Position numbers and translations under genes: made by a program. 64,000 nucleotides of DNA from Ananas comosus (Eukaryota; Streptophyta; Magnoliopsida; Poales; Bromeliaceae): positions 5,138,127-5,202,126 of the forward strand of contig NC_033627.1 of NCBI RefSeq assembly GCF_001540865.1, read 5' to 3'. Every line of letters starts with the position of its first letter. The stretch's first letter is position 1. Shown here piece after piece: positions 23,014 to 33,829 of the stretch. Under the pieces are notes generated by a model. It was not told the origin of the DNA and searched no databases. It worked only from the letters and a program-made list of their open reading frames with translations.

Positions 23014-23820
23014 AGGGTGGTTGAAGTTGAAGCGTGCAAGAAAGACTCCATTCTTGGTGTTTATGGATTTCTTACCGTAGTTGCTCTTCCACCGCAGAAA
23101 GTATTGGGAACTTGGAAAAGATAAAAGGCCCTCCTAGCTCCACATGCATTTATCATTGAGTGTGCGTGAGCGCAAGTGGCATAAGATTTGATGCTTAGTA
23201 CATAAAATTTTAAGTTTGAAGTATAGTTATTATTTTATATATTTAGATTAGCTTATTTTAGAAAATTGAATGAAGCAATAGAATGCTCTTTTTTGCCTTT
23301 CTCTCGAGAAAAGTAATTCCTGAGCACTTTAGCTTTTTCGCAAATAAATGTCTGAGCTTTTAATTTTGGTAAATATATGCTTTAAACTTTATCAAATAGT
23401 TCAATAGGTCTCTTTACTCAAGTAAACTTACTTACTAACTGTACTACTATTTTGATCAGAGACGCCGTTCATATGATTCTATAAGATTTCAAAATATATA
23501 TAAACAAAATATCTATTTTTTGTCTTCAGTTTTGATAATAAGGTTTGCAATTGAAGAAATGCATGGCTAAACCAAACTTCAATTTTTATTGCTTTTTTCT
23601 ATATGTTAGAAAATAAAAAATAAATTTTGTTGTGTTTTGAAGCTTTATAAAATTAGAAATAGTGTAATCAACAACTTCAATTGAATAAAACGGTCTATTA
23701 AATTATTTGATAGGTTTAATTAAGGGGTTTAATTGCCAAAATTATAAGTTCAAACGACTTGTTTACAAAAGAATTAAAGTTAAGAGAATTTTTGTATATT
23801 TTTTCGTAATAATATTTATC

Positions 23821-23975
23821 ACCGCCGACTATGTCTAGTGAAGTTGGTTAAAAATTTGATGGTTAGTATCCGAGATCTTAAGGTTGATACTCAGCTACTT
23901 AGCATTTTTAGCTGAATTTATTTATAAACAAAAATAAACAAAGCAAACAGCTTGCTACATTTCTCTCAAAAAAAT
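23821..23975 (+). mobile_element. tRNA-derived SINE copy (diverged)
   Basis: It follows the SINE pattern: ACCGCCGACTATG-type head, GGTTGATACTC, an AATTTATTTATAAAC/AAATAAACAAAGC core, CTTGCTACATTTCTCTC and a short A-tail. The box B is decayed. It lies head-to-tail with the next copy at 23989. Confidence 0.5.
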
Positions 23976-23988
23976 TAAAAATATCATC

Positions 23989-24132
23989 ACCGACCGTACC
24001 TAACGTTGTTGGTTAATGGCTTAATGGTTGGTACCCGAGATTTTAAATTTGAAGCCTAATTGCTTCACATTTTTATTTAAGTTTATTTTTAAAAATAAAT
24101 AAAGCAGGAAGTATCTCTTTCAAAACAAAATG
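23989..24132 (+). mobile_element. tRNA-derived SINE copy
   Basis: It begins ACCGACCGTACCTAACG, has GGTTGGTACCCGAGA, a decayed box B (TTTGAAGCC), CTAATTGCTTCACATTT, AAGTTTATTTTT, AATAAATAAAGC and ATCTCTTTCAAAACAAAA. It is the same family as 24513 and 32988. Confidence 0.6.
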
Positions 24133-24512
24133 ATGATAATAATATTCATCACTAATAACAAAAGCGACTTGAAACAATCCCCTTACACCTATAAGGAGGG
24201 TGTCAATCTTATATTTTGTCTATCCAAAAGCTGATGCTCTTTTCACTGGTCTTATCAATTATTTTACAATAATAAAAATTTAAAAAAAAATTAAATCTTC
24301 AGATTAATGAGAGTAAGATTTATAATCTACTTATAATATGTACATATAGCTAGCATTTAAAAAAAAATAAAAAGGAGTTCATCCTAGCCCTTGGTTCAAT
24401 TCATATGTACAATAGTCAAAAATAGCCGCCAATTTTAAATTTTTAAAGAGTCTAATTTAGGCAGATTCATCCATTGCAATGCTGTAGCAGTTTAATTTTA
24501 GCTCCTGGAATA

Positions 24513-24685
24513 ACCGACCGTCCTTAGAGTAAGTGGCAAAGGGTTTGGTGGTTGATACTCGAGACCAAAGTTCGAATCCTAATTGATTCACATTTCCAGC
24601 TAAGTTTATTTCTAAATGAAATAAACGAAGCGAGTAGCATGCTACCTTTCTCTCAAACAAAAAAAAAAAATAAAAAAAAAATAAT
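24513..24685 (+). mobile_element. tRNA-derived SINE, best-preserved copy
   Basis: The head ACCGACCGTCC is followed by a box-A-like AGTAAGTGGCAAAGG, then GGTTGATACTCGAGACC. A near-canonical box B, AGTTCGAATCC, lies about 45 bp after box A. The body (TTGATTCACATTT, CTAAGTTTATTTCTAAATG, AAACGAAGCG, GCATGCTACC) ends in an A-rich tail. An internal RNA polymerase III promoter with an A-tail and no ORF defines a SINE. Confidence 0.7.
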
Positions 24686-25139
24686 GGAGACTTCTCAATT
24701 ATGTATAAACTTTTCAACTATTTTTTTTTTATTGGTACCATTTATTATAAGTTAAATCATAATACTGTGAGTCAAAAAAGTATTAAAACCAGTCGAATAT
24801 GAAAAGACTATAATGTAATTTGATTAAATAGAAATATTACTGAGTGGTCTGTTTTAAAATGGCCTCTAGTTAAGGGGTTCCTCTGCATTTTAACCTAGGG
24901 GATGTGGTTATCTAAATAAGTTTCCTAGTATTGAAAGATTAAGAAAAATTTCATTCATGATAATAAGATTACTTAGAATTATACAACTCCTGTATTTGGT
25001 TCGCTCAGTTATCTGAGTGAAGATTATTATATTACAAAATTATTTTATTTGATTTAACAGTAAAATTTCAGTAATATATATATAGTTTTCCATAATTGCT
25101 CTTATACTTAAAATTTTTATTTATTGATATTTTATCATT

Positions 25140-25830
25140 TTAATTTAAAATTTAAAATTTAAAATTTATTTTCAAATTTGAATTCAAAATCTGACTATGA
25201 ATTTAAAAATTAAAATTTAAAATTTAAAATTTAAAATAGAAATTTAAGATTTGAATTTGAATTTGAAATTTAAAATTTGGATGTGAATTTGAAATTTGAA
25301 TTCAAATTTTGAATTTAAATTTGAAATCAAATTCGTAATCTAAATTCAAATTTAAAATTTGAATTTAAATGTGAAAATTAATTTTTATTTAAATTTGAAT
25401 CAAATTCATTATCTGACTTTAAATTTAAAATTTAAATTCAAAATCTGAATTTAAATTTAAATTTTGATTTAAAATCTAAATTTGAATTCAAATTTAAAAT
25501 TGAAAATAAAAATATGAAATTAAAGTTGAAATCAAATTCAAAATCTAAATTCAAATTTGAAATTGAGTTTGAAAATATAAATTTGAATTCAGAATTGAAT
25601 TTGTAATTTGATTTTGGAATTTGAAATTCTGATAACAAAATATAAATTTGAATTTAAAATTTGCATCTAAAATTTAAATTTAAATTTAAAATTTGAATCC
25701 AAAGTCAAATTTTAAAATTTGAATTTTAAACTGAAAATATAAATTTGAATTTAAATTAAATTAAAAAATGTGAGTTTAAATTTGGAATTTGAATTTAACA
25801 ATTAAATTTAAATCTAAATTTATGATTCAA
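25140..25830. repeat. Low-complexity AAATTTGAATTT-type tract
   Basis: About 700 bp made almost only of variants of AAATTTGAATTT, TTAAAATTTAAA and CAAATTC. It directly precedes the LTR retrotransposon at 25842. Similar tracts occur at 35680-35900 and 52800-53430. Small ORFs within are low-complexity and not genes. Confidence 0.85.
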
Positions 25831-25841
25831 ACCAAGCCGAG

Positions 25842-28800
25842 TGTCACGGACTAAACGAATTTGCTCGCAAAAGTCCGTGCGGCGCCCACTTCCTGCTCGA
25901 AGATGGGCAAGCCTTCTTCTCTACTTCGCCAAGTCAGGACCTACTCGTCCTAGACTTCCTCTCTACTTGATGAGTCAGGACCTCCTCGCCCTAAGACTAA
26001 GAACAAGAGAGAGATGAAAAAAGTTCTTCTATTACTTTAAAGTAGTGAGTACAAATGAGGATTCTATCTAATGAGAGAGGTGGAGGCCACAACCTTATAT
26101 AGGCCACTCGCCGCCCATAAAGCAAATGACAAGATGCCAAATGGCATGAAACTACAAGCCAAAAGGAGAGGCCAATAAATAGGCTACGGTCTCCCAAGAG
26201 TCCTAATAAATAAGCATAGAAACTCTAAGAGTGTTTATTATTCTAGAAACTCTAAGTACATTAATGGGCTACCTAAAAACCCCAAGGGACTCATGACTCC
26301 TCAGCATCCACGCCAATCAGCCTCGAGATCCATGTAGAAGCTTCTAGAATGCCCCAGCAAAACCTCCGTCAGAATGCTCCTTCGGAGAATGGCCCACTGT
26401 CGAGGAAAAGTCAGCGAAAAATATTTTGTCCGTGACATTCTCCCCCACCAAACGCGCAGACGCCCTCGTCGCGCGTCGAGTCGCTCTCGATCCGCATAGC
26501 CTTCCGCACGGTCTGTCGTGCCTTCTCGCACGATCGGCCCCGTGCCTTGCTCCTGTAGTTCGCATCTGCCCCCGTACCCGCTCCTAGCGCCTTGCCCCTC
26601 TGAGCATGTGCACCAGCAAGTCTGCTGTGCGAAGAATCCGCCAAAGGTGCATGTCCTCCACGACACGCACGCGCACTCCGCCAAGCCACAGAACGCCCTT
26701 TGGACTCCTCGGACTCCTGCTTGACAGAATAACTTGTACCTTGATTGGTTGCTGGCCGCTTCAGAACCACCTGAGACTCGACAGTCTCGCCGCTACTCAG
26801 TCCCTCCTCCTCGAGGCCCTTAGCCTTCCTGCACTTTGCCTCCTCGTAAAGTTGCAGGGCTGTCAGAGTTTGGTCCTTCATCGGCTCGCCCCGACACATC
26901 GGAACCATGCATGGTGCTGACTCGTCCATGAAGCTCAGTACCCACAAGTGTGGCATAGGCGTCACCTTCGACGAAACAAGAAAATCCATCCTGAGGATGA
27001 CTCCAAAGTCGTCGAGCGGCCCGACAGTGAGATTGGCCTTACCCCTCCACGGGCCGATGGCTATATCCACGTCCTTGGCAACTCCCGTGATTGGCCGTGG
27101 CTCAGGGTTGACCGCCTTGATGCGGCTCGCATCCTTCTCGAGTGTGAGGCCCAACCGCTTGGCCTCCGCCTCCGTGACAAAATTGTGCGTCGCGCCGGTG
27201 TCGATCATCGCCCGCGTGGTCCTCCCGTTGAGGATCACATCGACGAACATGAGCTCTCTCCTGCGAAGCTTGTCGCCGCTTGGCTGACCGCGAACTGCGT
27301 TGACGAGGCTTAGCGCTCCCATCCTCGGCAGCTCAACCACGTCATCGTCCTCGCCCTCAGCAGCTTGGACCACAGCAACCTGCTTTCCTTTGTGGTTGCC
27401 TCTCTTCGGGCAGTCCCGCGCCCAATGGTTCTTGCCGCAAACATAGCAAGAGATATTTGCAGGCGGCGGGGCGGGATCCTGCCGTTGCCTCCTCGCATCA
27501 TGATTTGGTTTGTGCCCCTTAGCGCCCCCTGGATCGCGGTGCCCTCCCCCACCTTTGGCCTCGCTCGCCTTCAGTGGTTCACCTTGATCACCTTCGGTTT
27601 GCTCTCGGTCGGGCAGCTTCTCCGCCAAAGCGATCGCGGAGTTCAAGTCCTTGACGTCTCGCGCCACGAGCTCTTTATTAGCCTATGGCCGAAGACCGTC
27701 CAAGAAAAAGAACAACCGATCCTCGTCGGCCATAGTGGAGATCGCCAACATGAGTTTCGAGTACTCCTGGACATACTCCTTGAGTGTGCCCCGATGTTTG
27801 AGCCGTCGAAGTTGCCTCCGCGCAAGATTTTCGACGTGCTCAGGGTAGAACTGCGCCTTGAGCTCGCGCACAAAGTCTTCCCAAGTCTTCAGTTCGCATT
27901 GGCCCTTCTCGGCCTCTGCAGAACGCCGTCGCCACCACAGCATCGCGTCGTCGGCGAGGTACATGGAAGCAGTCTGGACCTTGTTCTCCTCGTCCTCGAT
28001 CCGCAGCGCCTTGAGATAGTGCTCCATGTGCCAAAGGAAGTTGTCTATCTCCTTCTCGCCGCGCGAACCCTTGAAGCATTGGGGTTCAGGGACGCGGACC
28101 TTCGGGGTGCGCTCCTTCTGTATCTCGACCCCTCGAGCCACCGCCTTCTCAAGAATGGTCACCCGCATCTTGAGGTCGTCGACCTCGTCGACCCTGGTGA
28201 CAAGATCCTCCACTAGCACCTTTCGCTCGTCCTCGCGACGGGCGAGTTCCCTGCGGAACTCCTCGAGCTGATGGCGAAACGTCGCCATGGCAGTCGCAAC
28301 GCTGTACTCCATGGCATGCAGCCCGTCCTCCATCATCCCCACATGTTGGGATAGATCAGAGTAGAGCTCCTCCACTCTCGCAGCAGAGTCCTCCAGTACA
28401 CCCACGCGGTCATTAAGCTAGACGGACTCTCTCGCTAGAGTTCGCTCCTTACTTTTGCCGCGCTTGGAGGGCTGCTTTGGAGGGTTAGCAGTTACGTCGA
28501 CGACAGCAGCATCTGAAGACGACATGGCTCCTTCTCGAACCTAGCTCTGATACCAACTGTCATGGACTAAACAAATTTGCTCGCAAAAGTCCGTGCGGCG
28601 CCCACTTCCTGCTCGAAGATGGGTAAGCCTTCCTCTCTACTTCGCCAAGTCAGGACCTACTCACCCTAGACTTCCTCTCTACTTGATGAGTCAGGACCTC
28701 CTCGCCCTAAGACTAAGAACAAGAGAGAGATGAAGAAAGTTCTTCTATTACTTTGAAGTAGTGAATACAAATGAGGATTCTTCCTAATGAGAGAGGTGGA

Positions 28801-29158
28801 GGCCACAACCTTATATAGGCCACTTGCCGCCCATAAAGCGAATGACAAGATGCCAAATGACATGAAACTACAAGCCAAAAGGGGAGGCCAATAAATAGGC
28901 TACGGTCTCCCAAGAGTCCTAATAAATAAGCATAGAAACTCTAAGAGTCATACATTTATTATCCTAGAAACTCTAAGTACATTAATGGGCTACCTAGAAA
29001 CCCCAAGGGACTCATGACTCCTCGGCATCCACGCCAATCAACCTCAAGATCCATGTAGAAGCTTCTAGAATGCCCCAGCAAAACCTCCGTCAGAATGCTC
29101 ATTCGGAGAATGGCCCACTGTCGAGGAAAAGTCAGCGGAAAATATTTTGTCCGTGACA
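25842..29158 (-). mobile_element. Non-autonomous LTR retrotransposon (gag-protease only)
   Basis: Two LTRs, 25842-26437 (596 bp) and 28558-29158 (601 bp), are nearly identical. Both start TGTCA and end TGACA, with matching inverted ends (CGGAC/GTCCG). A 4-bp direct repeat CGAG flanks the element (25838-25841, 29159-29162). On the minus strand, TTGGTATCAGAGC next to the upstream LTR (28545-28557) is a perfect initiator tRNA-Met primer-binding site, and GGTGGGGGAGAA at the other side (about 26438-26449) is the polypurine tract. The interior encodes only gag plus protease. Reverse transcriptase, RNase H and integrase are absent, which fits the TR-GAG class of plant elements. High LTR similarity suggests recent insertion. 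Confidence 0.9.
26411..28525 (-). pseudogene. gag-aspartic protease ORF of the LTR element, two in-frame TAGs
   Basis: One minus-strand frame of 705 codons runs from ATG 28525 to a stop at 26411, inside the downstream LTR. It is interrupted by TAG at 28418-28420 and TAG at 27683-27685. The middle part is a retrotransposon gag domain (motifs such as NFLWHMEHYLKAL, WRRRSAEAEKG, WEDFVRELKAQFYP). Then come a CCHC zinc knuckle (CYVCGKNHWARDCPKRG) and a retropepsin-type site (MIDTGATHNFV). After the protease the sequence loses similarity to polymerase domains. Both TAGs can arise from CAG by a single C-to-T change, a common decay route for methylated transposons. I give no repaired protein. The best family guess is Ty3-type. 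Confidence 0.85.
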
Positions 29159-29752
29159 CGAGGGTAATTTGGAATTTCTGAAAATATTTTTAGATTATGC
29201 TCACTCGGTAACAGAAGATATCTGCCCCCTCCACATTAATATAGGATTCTCTTTTTTTCAAAAAAAAAATATTTCCTTCCAATTAAAAAATTATCAATCA
29301 AATTAACTACTATGTTATATTACCCAAACGTAATAATCTGTAATGAATTCTCAGTAATTTATTACAAATAGTGCAAACCAAATACTCCCTAATGTTTCGT
29401 GATTCTGTTTTTAACTTTCCTTGTAGATTTAAGTTTATGTGCAGGGTAGGGATGGTGACCCAATGTGTGGACCATAAGATGTATGTGTTAATAGCATAAT
29501 CCGGGGGAATATCTTTTTGTGGGAAAGGCCTACAAGTTTAAGTTTCCTTTATTAGTATCATTAAGTGTAGTATCATTAATGCTAGAAGAAGAAATAAACT
29601 AAGACAAGTTATAGTTTAGTACTAATACACTGTATTTGTGCATATTTGTTATTTGGATATGTTATAGCACTGATAGGTGAAAAAAAAAAGAGCCCATCAC
29701 ATTATATACATGTCAAGATTCTAATTTATATCTAGTATGAAGCTTATATATA

Positions 29753-30296
29753 GAGTGAGGCTACTATGCTATCGGAAGCACAGAGCCTTCCGTGCTTCCA
29801 GCTCGTTTTCGATATTGCGACTTTCGAATCGTCGATCGGCTCCGTTAAACTTAATCTAGAGTATTTGAAGTACCTAGAAAATAAATTTTATGATTTTACG
29901 ATATCATTTGCCTAGTGAACGAAGGGGCTCAAAATCAACGGCTGAAAATAAAAATCTTACAAAATGTAATAATATGACATTAAAATTTTGGATCAAAGAT
30001 ATTGATCTTGTTTTATATAGTATAAAGAATTTTCTATCAAAATTTCACGTGATTTGGATATTTCTACACCGTTAAACTTGCAAACGGCTCACTACGGCCA
30101 TTGAAATTTGTTGATTTTGAGCCCATTCGATCACTAGGCAAATGATATTGAAAAATAATAAAATTTATTTTCTAAGTACTCCAAATACTCTAGATCAAGT
30201 TTAACGGAGCCGATCGACGATTCGAAAGTCGCAACATCGAAAACGAGCTGAAAGGACGAAAGGCTCCGTGCTTCCGATAGCATAGTAGCCTCACTC
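29753..30296. mobile_element. Mutator-like fold-back MITE with long inverted repeats
   Basis: The left arm (29753 to about 29930) and right arm (about 30118 to 30296) are reverse complements over about 180 bp, starting GAGTGAGGCTACTATGC and including ATCGGAAGCAC, GATCGGCTCCGTTAAAC and CTAGGCAAATGATAT in inverted form. A 10-bp direct duplication cttatatata flanks it (29743-29752, 30297-30306). Long arms plus a 9-10 bp duplication point to the Mutator superfamily. It is non-coding. Confidence 0.8.
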
Positions 30297-30988
30297 CTTA
30301 TATATATATATATATATATTTCTAACATGCCCCTTCAATACATACTAGGCCTACTAGTACGTGGTACGAATTTATTGTTGTTATACAAGAATTGAAAAAA
30401 ATGATTTAAAAGTCTAGATGATTAACTGAAATGAACTTTCTAGAATAACATTTCTTTCCCTTCTCCTATTTGCTCCTCAATTCTGTTCTAAAAGTTCCGT
30501 CGAAATTACATAGAAAATGTAATTTTGTTTTCTAACCTTTTTTTTATTTTTTATTTTTTTGTTCCTTCTCCCGTTTGAAACTTGCTATCTATCATTCCAC
30601 ATGTCACATGTTTTAATTAAGTATTCCTTTTTCTTCTTCTTTTCTTTTTTTTTTCGTTTGAGGGGGGTCAAAAGCTAAATTTAGAAGGATCATAAATAGC
30701 TGATGGCTATGGAGTATTACAAGGTAATGTTCAATTTTCGGACCCTTTTAAGGTTCAGATTAATCTTTGTATTTTAATCGACTCTCACCTACTAGCTAGC
30801 AGAATTACATTTGAATCTCACTCAAACCACAGATGCATATAATAGCCCCTGTGATAGCTACTATAAATCTCGAGATAAATTAATAACAGTGGTTATGCAC
30901 ATAACTGTTTCGACTAAAAAAATATATACCCTGTAACAAAAACAATCGCTGCCGATGTTACCGATGCGAACCAAAAAAAAAAAAAAAA

Positions 30989-31000
30989 NNNNNNNNNNNN
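30989..31000. other. Assembly gap (12 N)
   Basis: Twelve Ns sit between an A-homopolymer (30973-30988) and a (GA)n tract (31003-31054). Both are typical of sequencing or assembly failure at simple repeats, so the real length here is unknown. Confidence 0.97.
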
Positions 31001-31056
<56 letters not shown>

Positions 31057-31750
31057 AACGCAAATAGTCAGTAAAACTGCTGTTATAATAAATGTGATGA
31101 TATAACAATGGTCCTTTATGAAAATATAGCAACTATTTTTGGATAACGCAGTGAATTCTATAGATCGTAAGTACTTATTATTATTTCAAAAACACGTACG
31201 AATAGGAAAAGCTCACTCATCGTATTTAAGGGCCCAGTAATCATGCTCACGAGTAATGTGAGTTTCGACCTGACTCAACTCACATAAAAGTTAGGTATAT
31301 TGCTGAGTCTCTTACCGTTAGGTTTTTAGTAAATAATAAATAGTCAACAATACTCTCCCGCACTGCACTATTAATGCAATATGTGAAAATCGAACTCATA
31401 ACTCTGACACCACTTGTGGATTGTAAGTGCTGACCAATTATCTCAAAAGTATGTGCTAATAGAAAGAGCACAACTATCGTACTTAATGGCTCAGTCATAA
31501 TGCTTACGAGTTACAACCGGACTAAATTCTTTTGAATATTAGGCTTATAATTGGGCCTTTTACCATTAGTCTATTATGTGCCACAGGCCTACTTAATTTA
31601 TTGGACTTACACAACTCAACTTATTGATCTTTTGAGCCTATTATCACGGGGCAGAAATTTGGACCTATTTTAGCCAATAATAAATAGCTAATAAATTCGA
31701 CTGCTATTATAAACCTATATTCCTATCATGAAACAATGCGTTTGCATTAA

Positions 31751-32216
31751 GAAGTCATTTGGTTAGATGTAATTATAAATGTAGTGTACTTAGAAATGCA
31801 TGCAGTTGTAAATACAGCAGTTACAATTATATTAATCCTATTTTGTTGGATGTAGTAGAAAACGCTGCAAGTATAAATAATTTGTTTAGTTGCATGCAGT
31901 TGAGAAATAATTTTTAAAATTTTATTATTTTATATATATGATGGTGAGATTACCTCCAATGTAGAAAAGAAAAATATTTTTTGTTTAAAAAATATTAAGA
32001 AGGTAAGCATATCTTTTATTTAAAGTTACTCTCTTCAGCTACTGTAGTTGGAACTGCAGTCAATTTGAGCATAGTTCGAACTGCTGCAGTCGGGCATCCT
32101 CCTGCGGTTCCTACTGCAGCAGTTGGAGTTAAATATATCAAACCAAATACTGAATTTGTATTTACATACAGTTACAACTGCAGTGTAGTTACAACGACAT
32201 ACAACCAAACGGCCCC
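31751..32216. mobile_element. Tourist/Harbinger-like MITE
   Basis: The left end GAAGTCATTTGGTT and the right end AACCAAACGGCCCC are imperfect inverted repeats. The 3-bp duplication TAA is at 31748-31750 and 32217-32219. The interior carries repeated CTGCAGT/ACTGCAG motifs. Fragments with similar CTGCAG motifs occur at about 45540-45700. Confidence 0.65.
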
Positions 32217-32987
32217 TAAGTAAATATGCTATGTCTGTTGGATCGAAGTTGTAGATAATTTTAAATAAAGTATTAGAATTCGAACCCCATAATTTTGGTC
32301 ATATTAGTATTGGATTAGGACTTTAATTAGGAAGGTCCGTTTATATTCTTAAACAAAGACCCAATAATTTTGGTCATGTTATATAGCATGGGATTAGGAC
32401 TTAATTAATAACATCCATTTATATCCTTAAACAAAACAAAATATAATGTTCTCCTACAAATTCTTTTTGGCCTACTTTACATATAAACATGAGTAACACT
32501 ACTCATACACCCCAATCAGAATATATAAATTATGGTTCACCAATTCAATAGATTGAAGTTACTCGCTAATCATATCAAATGACTATTGAAAACACTTCAT
32601 TCATTAGATTAATAAAGTGTAAGATATATGCCTCAATTGGAATCTACAAGTAGTTTTTTCCTACATATATTGAGCACATTGCAAATACTACCACCCAGGT
32701 CATATTTTTCTCAGATGTAGTAAATACATTTACTAAATGATTGTATCTTAAAGTCAAATTTGTACTTTATACCTAACTTGCCTATATGTCAAATAGAACA
32801 TTCGTGCACTAGTATCATGTGAAGCACATTCCCCTCTCAAACAAAAAAAAAAAAAAAACAAAGAAAGAGAGAGGGAAGGTGAAGCTTCCTTTTGTCTCTT
32901 AGTTAAAAATGAACTTCTTATCCAAATATTCATTTCATAAAAAATATTTTTAAAATTTTATTGGTGGTTGCAAATAAAATTAGTAAG

Positions 32988-33145
32988 GGAACCGACCGTT
33001 CCTAACGCAAGTAAGAAAATGTTTGGTGGTTGATTTCAAATTCGAATTCTAATTGGTTCACATTTTCAACTAAGTTTATTTTTAAATAAAATAAACAAAG
33101 CGGATGGCATGCTACCTATCTCTTAAAAAAATAATAATAATAAAA
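32988..33145 (+). mobile_element. tRNA-derived SINE copy
   Basis: Head GGAACCGACCGTTCCTAACG, then GTTTGGTGGTTGAT, box B decayed to AAATTCGAATTC, then CTAATTGGTTCACATTTTC, AACTAAGTTTATTTTTAAA, AAACAAAGCGG, GCATGCTACC and a tail of A and AAT repeats. Same family as 24513. Confidence 0.65.
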
Positions 33146-33267
33146 TTAGTAATGGAGGAGGCATCTGGCAGAAATTAAAGGCAATTTATATATTCCAATC
33201 TCAAACCTAGCAGAGCTACAAGATCTCATAGATCTCGATATTGAGTTCCCAATTCATTTATAAAAAA

Positions 33268-33797
33268 GTTGGGCTGGAATGCTATCGCCTATCGGTGACA
33301 AGCGGGTTTCATTGTCATCCATTTATTTTCGACGACGATTGGCATGATTGAACATGATCTATACCACATGAAGCATCTAGAAACCAAATTTCAAATGTTT
33401 TCGATATCATTGACCTAAAAGAGTTTCAAAATTTATAATTTTAATAGTCAATACGAGGCTTTTTTTTCATTTAACGGTATAAAGATATTCACATCAATTG
33501 AATTTTGATTAGAAAATTTTTTAAGCTATTTAAAATAAGATCTATACTCTCAATCTTGATTACAAGATTTCTATCATCACTTCTTAAAAGATATTCATTA
33601 TCAGTCGTTCATTTTTGTGTCCACTTGATGGACAAAAGAACAATATCGAAAAAGTATGAAATTTAATTTCTAAATGTTTCAAGTGGTATAAATCATGTTC
33701 AACGATACTGATCGTCTATTTGGAGGCTCCATCATCGAAAATAAATAAATGGTAACGGAACCCGTTTACTACTGATAACATTCCTGCTCAACTGTAT
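33268..33797. mobile_element. Fold-back element with long diverged inverted repeats
   Basis: The first about 190 bp face the last about 190 bp in inverted order: 'ggctggaatgctatc' against 'gataacattcctgctc', 'aagcgggttt' against 'aacccgttt', 'tattttcgacga' against 'tcatcgaaaata', and 'ccacatgaagcat' against 'gtttcaagtgg'. Structure resembles the Mutator-like element at 29753 but arms are more diverged and no clear target duplication was found. Confidence 0.55.
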
Positions 33798-33829
33798 TTA
33801 ACAGATTTATTATGTAAATATATTGAAGC

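Noticed and set aside
24513..24600. Possible tRNA gene from boxes A and B
   Set aside because: Cannot fold as a cloverleaf from what I see, and it continues into a SINE body with an A-tail.
27310..28216. 283-aa plus-strand ORF across the LTR element
   Set aside because: Antisense of the gag-protease frame, which has zinc-knuckle and DTGA motifs.
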